A DNA stretch of 64,000 bases from Azospirillum brasilense (GTDB lineage Bacteria > Pseudomonadota > Alphaproteobacteria > Azospirillales > Azospirillaceae), in the NCBI RefSeq assembly GCF_001315015.1, contig NZ_CP012916.1, positions 62,001 to 126,000 on the forward strand, in the 5' to 3' direction. The translations under genes were made by a program, and so were the position numbers. Under the pieces are notes generated by a model, which was not told the origin of the DNA, did not search any database, and saw only the letters and a program-made list of their open reading frames with translations. Below are positions 1 to 9,124 of the stretch, piece after piece (the stretch's first letter is position 1; each line of letters begins with the position of its first letter).

Positions 1-658
1 TGTGCATCACGTCCTCCGGATGCGGGCCGATGCCGCCCAGGATGCCGAAAACCGACTGCACGAACAGCGGGGGCGTCACCAGCTTGCGGTCCAGGAAATG
101 GGCCAGAGTGTAGAGGTGGGAGATGTCGTAGCACTCGAACTCGAAGCGCGTCCCGTTGCCGGAGCAGGTCTTCAGGATGTGCTCGATGTCCTTGAAGGTG
201 TTCTTGAAGACGAGGTCGCGGCTGTTCTCCAGATAGGTGCGCTCCCAATCGTGCTGGAATTCGCTGAAGCGGTTCAGCATGGGGAACAGACCGAAATTCA
301 TCGAGCCCATGTTGAGCGACGCGACTTCCGGCTGGAACTGCGCGGCGGGGCGCAGCCGGTCCTCCACCGTCATGGCGGCGCTGCCGCCGGTGGTGATGTT
401 CACCACGGCCTTCGTCGCCTGCTTGATGCGCGGCAGGAAGCGCTGGAACAGCTCCGGGTCCTGGGTCGGGCGGCCGGTCTGCGGGTCGCGGGCGTGCAGG
501 TGGACGATGGCCGCCCCGGCCTCCACCGCGGCGATGGCCTCCGCCGCGATCTGGTCCGGAGTCACCGGCAGGTGCGGCGACATGCTGGGCGTGTGGATGG
601 AGCCGGTGACCGCGCAGGTGATGATGACTTTGCGTGCGCTCTTCTTGGGCGTCGTCAT
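1..658 (-). CDS. Beta-keto acid cleavage enzyme (BKACE/DUF849 family), 3' end outside window
   Basis: About 219 N-terminal residues of a protein that normally has about 300. Translated from the reverse strand, it starts MTTPKKSARKVIITCAVTGS and carries the family's metal-binding VHLHARDP segment near residue 50, followed by an NITTGGS stretch. BKACE enzymes condense a beta-keto acid with acetyl-CoA and release acetoacetate plus a new CoA ester; the founding member cleaves 3-keto-5-aminohexanoate in lysine fermentation, but substrates vary widely across the family. The start at 658 is preceded by GGGAGGAC. It is the last visible gene of the leftward catabolic operon, about 55 bp after the thiamine-diphosphate enzyme. 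Family assignment is secure; the substrate cannot be read from the sequence. Confidence 0.88.
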   Translation of the reverse strand, partial: MTTPKKSARKVIITCAVTGSIHTPSMSPHLPVTPDQIAAEAIAAVEAGAAIVHLHARDPQTGRPTQDPELFQRFLPRIKQATKAVVNITTGGSAAMTVEDRLRPAAQFQPEVASLNMGSMNFGLFPMLNRFSEFQHDWERTYLENSRDLVFKNTFKDIEHILKTCSGNGTRFEFECYDISHLYTLAHFLDRKLVTPPLFVQSVFGILGGIGPHPEDVMH

Positions 659-670
659 GCTGTCCTCCCT

Positions 671-703
671 CATCCCCCGCGCCCCTTGAGGGGGGCGGGG
701 ATG
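671..703. other. Imperfect GC hairpin between two operon genes
   Basis: CATCCCC (671-677) pairs with GGGGATG (697-703) and GCCCC (681-685) with GGGGC (692-696), leaving a three-base bulge. It sits between the stop of the thiamine-diphosphate enzyme and the Shine-Dalgarno of the BKACE gene. There is no U tract in the direction of transcription, so it may be an RNA-stability or attenuation element and not a true terminator. Confidence 0.35.
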
Positions 704-713
704 TTGTTGTTTA

Positions 714-2261
714 TCAGATCACCGCTTCGATCAGGAAAGGGCCCTTGCGGGAAAAGGCGGCCGACAGCAGGCGATTGAAGCTTTCCGCGTCGGTGGCCTG
801 TCCGCCCTCAACCCCCATGCCGCGGGCGAGCGCCACCCAGTCGAGGTCCGGACGGCCCAGCTCCGTGCAGTTGCGGGCGTTCGGCCCCATGTCCCGGAAG
901 CCGAGGTTGCCCAGCTCCCATTGCAGGATGCCGTAGCGGCGGTTGGCGAAGATGATGGTCACCACGTCGGCCCGCTCGCGCGCCTGGCTCCACAGGGCCT
1001 GGAGCGTGTACATGCCGCTGCCGTCCGCCTGGACGGTCACCACCTTGCGGTCGGGGCAGGCAATGGCGGCACCCAGCGCCAGCGGCATGCCGATGCCGAT
1101 GGCCCCGCCGGTGATGGTCAGCCAATCGTGCGGGCGCGCCCCGGCGCAGGCCGTGTAGACCATCGGGCTGGAGGAAATCCCCTCGTCCACCACGATGGCG
1201 CCCTCCGGCAGCAGGGCGGCCAGGGATTGGCCAACGCTGTCGGCGGTCAACGCGCCGGTCGCCGGAGCGGGCGGGGCGAGCGGCTGCGCCGGAACGGGCG
1301 TCCCGGCGGCGCCCACCGCCTCGACCAGCCAGCGCAGGGCGGCGAGGGCGTTCGCACCCGGCGGGGCGACGCTGTGGATGCGGCAATCCTCCGTGGCCAG
1401 ACGGCTGGGCTTGTCGGGGTAGCCGAAGAAGCCGACCGGCTCGCCCGAGCCGATCAGAAGGATGTGCTTCGCCCCGGCCAGCGCGGCGATGCCGAGGTCG
1501 ATGGGGTAGGGGAAGCGCTCCACCGTCACGCGGCCCGCCCCGCGCTCGATGCGGGTGGCCCCGGTATGGGCGTAGAGTTTGGCGCCGGTCGCGGCGGCGA
1601 TCCGCCCGGCCAGGGCCAGCCCCTCCGCCCGCGTGGCGCGGCCGTTCAGCAGGACGACCACCCGTTCGCCGCTCCGCAGGGCGTCGGCAGCGGCGCGCAG
1701 GGCGTCGGCGTCCGGGGCGGCGGGAGCGGGCGGCTCGACGATGATCGGTTCCACCGCCGCCGTGTCGTCCCAGGAGGAGTCCGACGGCAGGATCAGGGTG
1801 GACACGCCGCAGGGCGGGGTCAGCGCGACGCGGATGGCCTCCGCCGTGTCGGCGGCGACCGAGGCGGCGTCCGGCACCGTGCGCACCCAGGCCGACATCG
1901 GCGTTGCCAAGCCCTCCACGTCCGAGGTCAGCGGCGCGTCGACGCCGCGGTGCCACGTCGCGTGGTCGCCGACGATGTTGACCATCGGCACGCAGGCGCG
2001 CCGGGCGTTGTGCAGGTTGGCGAGACCGTTCGCCAGCCCCGGCCCCAGATGCAGCAGCGTCGCCGCCGGGCGGTCGGTCATGCGGGCGTAGCCGTCCGCG
2101 GCCCCCGTCGCCACCCCTTCGAACAGGGTCGGGACGCAACGCGCGCCGGGCATGCTGTCGAAGGCGGCCAGCGCGTGCAGCTCCGACGTGCCGGGGTTGG
2201 CGAAGCAGGTGTCGACGCCGTTCGCCACCAGCGTCCGGACCAGAATTTCCGCGCCGATCAT
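714..2261 (-). CDS. Thiamine-diphosphate-dependent enzyme, acetolactate synthase / benzoylformate decarboxylase-like
   Basis: 515 residues with the three-part architecture of the acetolactate synthase and 2-keto acid decarboxylase family: an N-terminal Pyr domain with the activating glutamate in TLFEGVATG (near residue 50), a central domain, and a C-terminal PP domain with the cofactor motif as QADGSGMYT followed about 25 residues later by FANRRY. The usual GDG is ADG here. The start at 2261 is chosen because its ATG overlaps the stop of the preceding gene in an ATGA junction; the open frame continues upstream only as a shadow of that gene. It probably decarboxylates or carboligates a 2-keto acid from the same pathway. 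A biosynthetic acetolactate synthase role is unlikely: no small subunit is nearby and the context is catabolic. Confidence 0.82.
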   Translation of the reverse strand: MIGAEILVRTLVANGVDTCFANPGTSELHALAAFDSMPGARCVPTLFEGVATGAADGYARMTDRPAATLLHLGPGLANGLANLHNARRACVPMVNIVGDHATWHRGVDAPLTSDVEGLATPMSAWVRTVPDAASVAADTAEAIRVALTPPCGVSTLILPSDSSWDDTAAVEPIIVEPPAPAAPDADALRAAADALRSGERVVVLLNGRATRAEGLALAGRIAAATGAKLYAHTGATRIERGAGRVTVERFPYPIDLGIAALAGAKHILLIGSGEPVGFFGYPDKPSRLATEDCRIHSVAPPGANALAALRWLVEAVGAAGTPVPAQPLAPPAPATGALTADSVGQSLAALLPEGAIVVDEGISSSPMVYTACAGARPHDWLTITGGAIGIGMPLALGAAIACPDRKVVTVQADGSGMYTLQALWSQARERADVVTIIFANRRYGILQWELGNLGFRDMGPNARNCTELGRPDLDWVALARGMGVEGGQATDAESFNRLLSAAFSRKGPFLIEAVI

Positions 2262-3319
2262 CGTGCCGCCTCCGCAAGCCCGCCCTCGAAACCATCCAGG
2301 AAGCTGGCGAGATTCACCGCCAGCGCGTCGCAATCGTAACCGCCCTCCTGCACGACCACAGTCGGCAGGCCGGCGCCAGCGATCTTGCGGCCGAGCGTGG
2401 CGAAGCCCGGCGTCGTCACTTTGAAGAAGGCCAGCGGGTCGCCGACGTAGGTGTCGAAGCCCAGCGACAGGACCAGGGCCTCCGGCCCGAAGGCGGCGAT
2501 GTGGGTCAGCGCCCCGTCCACCGCGTCGAGGAAGGTGGACTCCTCGGTGCCCATGGGCAGGGGGATGTTGAGATTGCTCCCCAGACCGCGGCCCTTGCCG
2601 CGCTCGTGCGCGTAGCCGGCGAACCAGGGGTAGAAGTTGTTGGGGTCGCCGTGGATCGACACGACCAGCACATCGTCGCGCTCGTAGAAGATCGCCTGCG
2701 TGCCGTTGCCGTGATGGACGTCCACGTCGAAGACGGCGACGCGCGGCGCGCGGCCCCGCTGGGCCAGCACCGGCAGCATCGCCTGGGCGGCGACGGCGGC
2801 GTTGTTGATGTAGCAGAAGCCCCCGGCCATGTCGCGGGACGCGTGGTGCCCCGGCGGGCGGCACAGGGCGTAGGCCGCGCGCTCCCGACCGCTCGCCACC
2901 ATCAGCGCCGCGTGGACCGCCGTGTCGGCGCCGCCGCAGACGGCCTCCCAGGTGCCGGCGCCGATCGGGCAGGCGGTGTCCGCCATGTGCCAGCCCGCCT
3001 GACCGACGATGCCGGTGGGATATTCGGCCATGTCGGTGTTGCGGTGGACGTTGGGGACGATGACCTCCGACGCGTCGGGCAGGGCCGACCAGCGGGCGTG
3101 GGCGGTTTCCAGGAAGCGCAGGTAATCGGCGGAATGGACCGCCGCGCGCGGGCCGGCGCCGTAGGACGGCGGTTCCTCCACCGTCGCGCCGCGCGCCCGC
3201 AGGGAGCCGACGAGCGCCTCCGCCCGTTCCGCCTTCTCCGGCGAGGGCTTCGGCTGGCCGCGCACCAGGAAGGTTGGCGGACGGTGGCGCAACTGGGCCT
3301 CGGCAAAGACGTAGCGCAT
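2258..3319 (-). CDS. Histone-deacetylase-family amidohydrolase (acetylpolyamine amidohydrolase-like)
   Basis: 353 residues matching the arginase/deacetylase zinc-hydrolase fold. Visible signatures are RPPGHHA (the two active-site histidines), DVDVHHGNGTQ (zinc ligands Asp and His) and LSLGFDTY (third ligand Asp). Bacterial members remove acetyl groups from acetylated polyamines or other N-acyl amines. The gene overlaps the next one by 4 bp (ATGA), so the two are probably translationally coupled. Its place in an operon with a peptide-type importer and two further amide hydrolases suggests it deacylates an imported compound. The class of reaction is well supported; the substrate is inferred only. 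Confidence 0.88.
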   Translation of the reverse strand: MRYVFAEAQLRHRPPTFLVRGQPKPSPEKAERAEALVGSLRARGATVEEPPSYGAGPRAAVHSADYLRFLETAHARWSALPDASEVIVPNVHRNTDMAEYPTGIVGQAGWHMADTACPIGAGTWEAVCGGADTAVHAALMVASGRERAAYALCRPPGHHASRDMAGGFCYINNAAVAAQAMLPVLAQRGRAPRVAVFDVDVHHGNGTQAIFYERDDVLVVSIHGDPNNFYPWFAGYAHERGKGRGLGSNLNIPLPMGTEESTFLDAVDGALTHIAAFGPEALVLSLGFDTYVGDPLAFFKVTTPGFATLGRKIAGAGLPTVVVQEGGYDCDALAVNLASFLDGFEGGLAEAAR

Positions 3320-3345
3320 GGACAGGCTCCCGGAATGAATGGATT

Positions 3346-3368
3346 CCCTCTCCCCTCAGGGGAGAGGG
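3346..3368. repeat. Interspersed CCCTCTCCCC hairpin, copy 1
   Basis: Perfect 10-bp inverted repeat CCCTCTCCCC / GGGGAGAGGG with a TCA loop, in the spacer between the deacetylase-like and carbamoylase-like genes. The same arms occur in the spacers at 9125-9234 and 60743-60785, so this is a REP-like family and not a gene-specific signal. Confidence 0.7.
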
Positions 3369-3381
3369 GGAAAAATGAACG

Positions 3382-4611
3382 TTACCCAGCCGTCGCCAGA
3401 ACCGCGTCGGCCAGGACCGCGCAGCCGGACGCGGCGTGTTCGGGCTTGATGTTCTCCGCCTCGTTGTGGCTGAGGCCGTTCTCGCAGGGGATGAAGATCA
3501 TCGCCGTCGGCACCTTGCGCGCGACATAGACCGCGTCATGGCCGGCCCCGGACACGATGTCGCGGTGGCTGAGGCCGCGCCGCTCCACCGAGCGGCGGAC
3601 GTGGCCGACCAGCTCCGGCGCGAAGGGTGTGGTCGGGAAGGCCCAGAAGTCGGTCAGCTCCAAAGTCAGGCCGCGCTTGTCCGCGATGGCGGCCAGCCGC
3701 TCGCGCAGCAGCGCGTCCATGCGGGCCAGCGCGTCGGGGTCCGGGTTGCGCAGGTCGATGGTGAACCAGACGCGGCCCGGAATGACGTTGCGGGAGTCCG
3801 GATGGACCTGGACGCGCCCGATGGTCGAGCAGGCGTCGCCGCCGACCTCCAGCGCAATGGCCTCCACCGCCTCCATCATCACGGCCGCACCCGCCAGCGC
3901 GTCGCGGCGCAGGCGCATCGGCGTCGGCCCGGCGTGGGATTCGCGGCCGGTCACCGTCGCCTCGTACCAGCGTTGGCCCTGCGCGCCGGTCACCACGCCG
4001 ATCTCGACGTCCTCGGCCTCCAGCACCGGGCCCTGCTCGATGTGCGCCTCGAAATAGGCGCCCATGGCGTGGCCGGTGACCGGGACCTCGCCCTTGTAGC
4101 CGATGCGCGCCAGCTCGTCGCCCAGGCGGACGCCGTCGGTGTCGCGGATGTCCAGCACATGGTCGAGCGTGAAGACGCCCATCGCCACGCCGGAGCCGAG
4201 CATCGGCGGGGAGAAGCGCGCGCCCTCCTCGTTGGTCCAGACGATCAGGTCGATGGGGGCGTCCGTCTCGATGCCCTGGTCGTTGAAGCTGCGGATGACC
4301 TCCAGCCCGGCCAGCACGCCGTAGATGCCGTCGAAGCGGCCGCCGGTCGGCTGGGTGTCCAGATGGCTGCCCATGCAGACGGCGGGGCGGTCGGGGTTGC
4401 GCCCCGGACGGCGGGCGAAGATGTTGCCCACCTCGTCCACCGTCACGGTGCAGCCGGCCTCTTCGCACCAGCGCACGAAGAGGTCGCGCCCTTCCTTGTC
4501 GAGGTCGGTCAGCGCCAGCCGGCACAGGCCGCCCTTCGGCGTCGCGCCGATCGTCGCGAGGTCCATCAGGGTCCGCCACAGGCGGTCGCCGTCGATGCGC
4601 AGGTCAGCCAT
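3382..4611 (-). CDS. Zn-dependent amidohydrolase, N-carbamoyl-L-amino-acid hydrolase / allantoate amidohydrolase family (M20)
   Basis: 409 residues, typical for this family. Metal-site motifs are GSHLDTQPTGGRFDG (His and bridging Asp, near residue 82), TNEEGARF (catalytic and ligand glutamates, near 128) and EAHIEQGP (ligand His, near 189). Family members hydrolyse N-carbamoyl amino acids, beta-ureidopropionate or allantoate, releasing ammonia and CO2 or ureidoglycine-type products. It sits mid-operon, 27 bp from the next reductase gene. Within the family, carbamoylase and allantoate or ureidoglycolate specificities cannot be told apart by eye. Confidence 0.85.
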   Translation of the reverse strand: MADLRIDGDRLWRTLMDLATIGATPKGGLCRLALTDLDKEGRDLFVRWCEEAGCTVTVDEVGNIFARRPGRNPDRPAVCMGSHLDTQPTGGRFDGIYGVLAGLEVIRSFNDQGIETDAPIDLIVWTNEEGARFSPPMLGSGVAMGVFTLDHVLDIRDTDGVRLGDELARIGYKGEVPVTGHAMGAYFEAHIEQGPVLEAEDVEIGVVTGAQGQRWYEATVTGRESHAGPTPMRLRRDALAGAAVMMEAVEAIALEVGGDACSTIGRVQVHPDSRNVIPGRVWFTIDLRNPDPDALARMDALLRERLAAIADKRGLTLELTDFWAFPTTPFAPELVGHVRRSVERRGLSHRDIVSGAGHDAVYVARKVPTAMIFIPCENGLSHNEAENIKPEHAASGCAVLADAVLATAG

Positions 4612-4638
4612 GGTCCCTATCCCGATCCCAATTCCGAA

Positions 4639-5589
4639 TTAGTGTTGAGTGTCGGCGCGAACCGCGGTCAGCAGCCCGGTCGCCGTGGGCAGGCTCAGCC
4701 CCGCCCGTTTTGCCAATTCCAGCGGCGCGTCCAGCACCGCCTCGATCTCCGCCCGCCGGCCCGCCGCCACGTCGGCGCGCAGCGCCGGGCGGATGCGGCC
4801 CGGATGCTGGGCCATGGTCCACACATCTTCGACTTTCGCCGTCGCCGGGTGGCCGAGCGCCACCGACAGGGCCAGCACCTCCTCCACCACCGCGGCGAAG
4901 GTCGGTTGCAGCGCGTCGTCGTGGGCGATCTCCTGTGCCGGCTTGCCGGTGGCGAGACCGAGCAGGCCGAAGGCGAAGGGCGCCAGCAGCGCCGTCCACA
5001 CCTCCGCCCGGATGTCCGGCACGGCCAGCGCGTTGAAGCCGCCCGCCCCGAACAGGGCCGCCAGATCCTTTGCGCTCTCGTTCACGGCCACCGGGCCGAG
5101 GGCGAGACGCAGCCCGCCGAGATGGCGCAAGTAGCCGGGGGTCCGCCGCTCCACCGCCACGCGGGCGACGGCGCCGACGATGCGGTCCGCCGGGATGGCG
5201 TCCGACAGCAGCCCCTTCGGATCGACCGCCTTCAGGGGGCCTCCGAGAGACCCGTCCGCCGGGTACCACCAGGGGATGCCGCCAACCACCGGCACCAGCC
5301 GCGTCTTCGGCCCCAGCAGGGGAAGCAGCAGGTCCAGCACGTCGGTCAGCAGGGGGGAGGGCACCGCCAGCACCACCACGTCCTGCGGGCCGAGGGCCAG
5401 CGTGTCGTCGGTTACCTCGGGCCGCACCGTCACCGGACGGCCCGAGGGGCCTTCGACCGTCAGCCCGTCCCGCCGCAGCGTGTCGAGCGTCCGCCGCCGG
5501 GCGACCAGCGAGACCGGCAGCCCGGCGGCGGTCAGCCGCGCGGCGATCAGACCGCCGACCGCCCCGGCCCCGATGACGGCGACCTTCAT
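4639..5589 (-). CDS. Ketopantoate reductase-family NAD(P)-dependent reductase (ApbA/PanE-like)
   Basis: 316 residues with an N-terminal Rossmann dinucleotide motif, VAVIGAGAVGG, at residues 3-13 and the helical C-terminal domain of the PanE family. True PanE reduces 2-dehydropantoate to pantoate, but many paralogues in catabolic operons act on other 2-keto or 3-hydroxy acids. The gene is 10 bp from the ABC ATPase and 27 bp from the carbamoylase-like gene, so a catabolic dehydrogenase or reductase is more likely than coenzyme A synthesis. Confidence 0.8.
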   Translation of the reverse strand: MKVAVIGAGAVGGLIAARLTAAGLPVSLVARRRTLDTLRRDGLTVEGPSGRPVTVRPEVTDDTLALGPQDVVVLAVPSPLLTDVLDLLLPLLGPKTRLVPVVGGIPWWYPADGSLGGPLKAVDPKGLLSDAIPADRIVGAVARVAVERRTPGYLRHLGGLRLALGPVAVNESAKDLAALFGAGGFNALAVPDIRAEVWTALLAPFAFGLLGLATGKPAQEIAHDDALQPTFAAVVEEVLALSVALGHPATAKVEDVWTMAQHPGRIRPALRADVAAGRRAEIEAVLDAPLELAKRAGLSLPTATGLLTAVRADTQH

Positions 5590-5599
5590 GCCGGCTCCG

Positions 5600-7264
5600 T
5601 CAGGCGCTGCTGCGCAGGGCGGCCGACCGCCGCGTCACCGGAACCACGTCCTCCGGGATGGTCCAGCCCTTGCCGGGGATGGCGTCCAGCAGGGTGCGGG
5701 TGTAGCTGTGCTGCGGGTTGCCGAACACCTCCTTCGCCGGACCGATCTCGACGATGCGGCCCTTCTGCATGACCGCGATGGTGTCGCAGATCTGGGCGGC
5801 GATGCGCAGGTCGTGGGTGATGAACAGCATCGACAGGTTCAGCCGGTGCCGCAGGTCCTCCAGCAGGTCGAGCACCTGCGCCTGCACCGACACGTCGAGC
5901 GCCGATACCGGCTCGTCGGCGATCAGCAGCTTCGGCTCCAGCGCCAGGGCGCGGGCGATGGAGATGCGCTGGCGCTGCCCGCCCGAGAACTCGTGCGGGA
6001 AGCGCTCCGCCGCCGAGGCGTCGAGCCCGACGAGGGTCAGCAGCGCCTTCGCCTTGTCCAGCGCCTTGCGGCGGTCCTCGCCGAAGGCCACCGGCCCCTG
6101 GGTGATGATGTCGCCCACGGTGTGGCGCGGATTCAGCGAGGCGTAGGGGTCCTGGAAGACCATCTGCACGTGCCGCCGGTAGGGCCGGAAGGCCGGGCGC
6201 GACAGCGACAGCAGATCGACGCCCTCGAACAGGATCCTGCCCGAATCCGGCTTGATCAGGCCGACGATGGAGCGGCCCAGCGTCGACTTGCCGGAGCCGG
6301 ACTCGCCGACCAGACCGACCGTCTCGCCCTGGTGGATGGTCAGCGACAGGTCGTCGCCCGCCACCACCTTGCGCCCCGGCGTGAAGAAGCCGCCGCCGAG
6401 GTGGAAGGTCTTGCACACCTTTTCCGCCGTCAGCACGGGCTGGCGCGCATGGGTGAAGTCCTCGCGGTGCTCGATCAGGTGCGGGACGGCGGCGATGAGC
6501 TGGCGGGTGTAGGGGTGCCGCGGGTGGTTCAGGACCTCCTCGGCGGTGCCGAGCTCGACGATCTGGCCGCGCTGCATCACCGCCACGCGGTGGGCGATCT
6601 CCGCCACCACGCCGAAGTCGTGGGTGATGAACATCACGCCCATGCGGCGCTTGGCCTGGATGTCCTGGATCAGCTCCAGGATCTGCTTCTGGGTGGTGAC
6701 GTCGAGCGCGGTCGTCGGCTCGTCGGCGATCAGGATGTCCGGCTCGACCGCCAGAGCCATGGCGATCATCACGCGCTGGCGCTGGCCGCCCGACAGGCGG
6801 AACGGGTAGCTGCGGCGCAGATGGTCCGGCTCCGGCAGGCCGACCGAGGCGAGAAGCTCGACCACGCGCGCCCGGCGGGCGGCGCGGTCGAGCGTGGTGT
6901 GGTAGCGCAGGACCTCGTCGATCTGGTCGCCGACCCGCATCAGCGGGTTCAGCGCCGTCATCGGCTCCTGGAAGATCATGGCGATGCGGCCGCCGCGAAG
7001 CGCGCGCTGGTCGCGCTCCGGCAGGCTGAACACGTTGGTGCCCTGGTGGCGGATCTCGCCGGCGGACACCGTCACCGCCTTGGGCAGCAGGCCCAGCACG
7101 GCGTGCGCGGTCATCGACTTGCCCGACCCGGACTCGCCGACCACGCAGAGGATTTCGCCGGGTTCCAGCGTGAAGGTCAGGTCCTGGACCGCGTGCGGGC
7201 GGTCGGCGCCGCGCGGCAGGTCGATGGTCAGGTTGCGGACGTCGAGGAGAGGCGTCTCGGTCAT
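5600..7264 (-). CDS. Peptide-type ABC importer, double ATP-binding subunit (DppD-DppF fusion)
   Basis: 554 residues containing two complete ABC ATPase domains. Each has a Walker A GESGSGKS(T/M) (near residues 43 and 320), a signature LSGGQRQR or FSGGQRQR, and a Walker B with ADEPTTALD or ADEPVSALD. In many importers of this class the two ATPases are separate genes; here they are joined, as is common in Proteobacteria. It powers the two permeases encoded immediately upstream in transcription order, overlapping the DppC-type gene by 1 bp. Function as a transporter ATPase is secure. Confidence 0.93.
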   Translation of the reverse strand: MTETPLLDVRNLTIDLPRGADRPHAVQDLTFTLEPGEILCVVGESGSGKSMTAHAVLGLLPKAVTVSAGEIRHQGTNVFSLPERDQRALRGGRIAMIFQEPMTALNPLMRVGDQIDEVLRYHTTLDRAARRARVVELLASVGLPEPDHLRRSYPFRLSGGQRQRVMIAMALAVEPDILIADEPTTALDVTTQKQILELIQDIQAKRRMGVMFITHDFGVVAEIAHRVAVMQRGQIVELGTAEEVLNHPRHPYTRQLIAAVPHLIEHREDFTHARQPVLTAEKVCKTFHLGGGFFTPGRKVVAGDDLSLTIHQGETVGLVGESGSGKSTLGRSIVGLIKPDSGRILFEGVDLLSLSRPAFRPYRRHVQMVFQDPYASLNPRHTVGDIITQGPVAFGEDRRKALDKAKALLTLVGLDASAAERFPHEFSGGQRQRISIARALALEPKLLIADEPVSALDVSVQAQVLDLLEDLRHRLNLSMLFITHDLRIAAQICDTIAVMQKGRIVEIGPAKEVFGNPQHSYTRTLLDAIPGKGWTIPEDVVPVTRRSAALRSSA

Positions 7265-8136
7265 CAGGAACGGCCCTTTCGCGCCAGCTTGGGATTCAGC
7301 GCGTCGTTCAGCCCTTCACCCACGAGGTTGAGGGCGAGCACGGTCAGGAGGATCGCGATGCCGGGGAAGAAGCTCATCCACCAGGCCTGACGGATCACCG
7401 TGCGGGCAGCGCCCACCATGTAGCCCCAGCTCATCAGGTTCGGATCGCCGAGCCCGAGGAAGGAGAGGGAGCTTTCCAGCAGGATCGCCGTCGCCACCAT
7501 CAGCGAGGCCGACACGATGATCGGGGACAGGCTGTTGGGCAGGATCTGGCGCCAGATGATCGTCATGTTCGACTGGCCGGTGGTCACCGCGGCGTGCACG
7601 AACTCGCGGCTCCGCAGGCTCATGAACTCGCCGCGCGCCAGCCGCGCCAGCGGCGGCCAGGAGACGATGGCGATGGCCAGCACGATGGAGGTCAGCGACG
7701 GCGTGAAGATCGCCACCAGCACCACGGCCAGGACGAAGTTCGGGATGGTCTGGAACAGCTCGGTGAAGCGCATCACCAGATCGTCGACGCGCCCGCCGTA
7801 GAAGCCGGAGACGGCCCCCAGGAACACGCCGATCAGCACGGCGACGGCGGTCGAGGTCAGCCCGATCAGCAGCGACACCCGCGCCCCGTGGGCGATGCCC
7901 GCCGCGATGTCGCGGCCCAGCGTGTCGGAGCCGAGCAGCGCGTCGTCCGACAGCGGCGGCTGGAAGGGCATCGCGGTCATGTCCCACGGGCTGTCCGGGT
8001 ACAGCACGTCGGCGAAGGCCGCCATCAGGACGATCAGCGTCAGGAAGGCCAGCCCGATCACCGCGCCCTTGTTGCGGGCGAAGGCGCCCCAGAAGCCGGA
8101 CCCCTTGCGGGACGGCGTGATGGCCGCGGCGGTCAT
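7264..8136 (-). CDS. Peptide-type ABC importer permease (DppC-like)
   Basis: 290 residues starting MTAAAITPSRKGSGFWGAF. It has an N-terminal membrane anchor (near residues 25-43) and the family's five further hydrophobic segments. The conserved GSDTLGRDI motif characteristic of DppC/OppC permeases follows the first segment. The EAA-type cytoplasmic loop lies around VSWPPLARLARGEF. The start at 8136 gives an ATGA overlap with the DppB-like gene. Partner of that permease, of the fused ATPase and of the binding protein. Confidence 0.92.
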   Translation of the reverse strand: MTAAAITPSRKGSGFWGAFARNKGAVIGLAFLTLIVLMAAFADVLYPDSPWDMTAMPFQPPLSDDALLGSDTLGRDIAAGIAHGARVSLLIGLTSTAVAVLIGVFLGAVSGFYGGRVDDLVMRFTELFQTIPNFVLAVVLVAIFTPSLTSIVLAIAIVSWPPLARLARGEFMSLRSREFVHAAVTTGQSNMTIIWRQILPNSLSPIIVSASLMVATAILLESSLSFLGLGDPNLMSWGYMVGAARTVIRQAWWMSFFPGIAILLTVLALNLVGEGLNDALNPKLARKGRS

Positions 8137-9113
8137 GGCGCCACCTCGATGCGCGGATCGACGAGGGAATAGATCAGGTCGGTCAGCAGGTTGAACACCA
8201 CCACCACCACCGAGGTCAGAAGGAAGATGCCGAGCAGGACCTGATAGTCGCGCTGCAACACGGCCTCGAAGGCGAGGCGCCCGATGCCGGGGAGCGCGAA
8301 GACGGTCTCGATCAGGATGGAGCCGCCGATCAGGTGGCCCGCCTGGAACCCCGCCACCGTGATGACGGGCAGGATGGCGTTGCGCAGGATGTGCACCGAC
8401 ACGATGCGCCATTCCGGCAGGCCCTTGGCCCGCGCCGTCTTGACGAAGTCCATGTCGCGCACTTCCAGGATCGAGGCGCGGGTCAGCCGGGTGTAGACGG
8501 CCATGTAGAAGAGGCCGAGCGTGGTCACCGGCAGCACGAGGTGCTTCGCCTTGTCGAGGAAGGCCTCCCAGCCGGTGTAGCCGGCGCCGATGCTCTCCGT
8601 GCCGAAGGCGGGCAGCCAGCCGAGATTGACCGAGAAGAGAAGGATCAGCATCAGGCCGATCCAGAAGATCGGCGTCGCGTAGGCGGTCAGTCCGACCACG
8701 GTGATGGCGGTGTCCGACCAGGTTCCGGCGCGCATCGCCGCCAGCGTGCCGAGCGCGATGCCGCCCAGCAGGGCCAGCACGAAGGCGGTCAGCGTCAGCG
8801 ACAGGGTGACGGGCAGGCGGTCCATCAGCAGGTCGAAGACGGGGCGCTGCTGGCGGTAGGAATAGCCGAGGTCGGCCTGCACCACCTTGGACATGTAGGT
8901 GCCGAGCTGCTCGTACAGGGGGCGGTCGAGGCCGAACTGCTGGCGGAGCTGTTCGACGAACTTGGCATCGGCGGCCCCGGCCTCGCCCGCCATCACCGCG
9001 GCGGGGTCGCCGGGTGCTGCGTGGACCAGGAAGAAGTTGAACACGGCGATCGCCAGAATGACGAAGACCGCCTTCACCAGCCTCTGTGAGATGAATAGGG
9101 CGATGCGGGGCAT
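8133..9113 (-). CDS. Peptide-type ABC importer permease (DppB-like)
   Basis: 326 residues with the DppB layout: first membrane segment at about residues 10-29, a long periplasmic loop, then a block of five membrane segments with the loop TRLTRASILEVRDMDFVKTARAKGL, which contacts the ATPase. The final segments end in DLIYSLVDPRIEVAP, a typical DppB C-terminus. Forms the channel with the DppC-like protein. Confidence 0.92.
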   Translation of the reverse strand: MPRIALFISQRLVKAVFVILAIAVFNFFLVHAAPGDPAAVMAGEAGAADAKFVEQLRQQFGLDRPLYEQLGTYMSKVVQADLGYSYRQQRPVFDLLMDRLPVTLSLTLTAFVLALLGGIALGTLAAMRAGTWSDTAITVVGLTAYATPIFWIGLMLILLFSVNLGWLPAFGTESIGAGYTGWEAFLDKAKHLVLPVTTLGLFYMAVYTRLTRASILEVRDMDFVKTARAKGLPEWRIVSVHILRNAILPVITVAGFQAGHLIGGSILIETVFALPGIGRLAFEAVLQRDYQVLLGIFLLTSVVVVVFNLLTDLIYSLVDPRIEVAP

Positions 9114-9124
9114 ACTCTAAATCT

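Noticed and set aside
714..2864. Thiamine-diphosphate enzyme starting at 2864 with an extra ~200 residues
   Set aside because: The extra part is an out-of-frame reading of the deacetylase-like gene; the start at 2261 gives the normal family length and an ATGA junction.
2902..3306. Second small frames inside the deacetylase-like gene as alternative genes
   Set aside because: Out-of-frame shadows with proline- and arginine-rich composition.
3436..5772. 778-codon plus-strand frame opposite the carbamoylase and reductase genes
   Set aside because: Antisense shadow without recognisable product.
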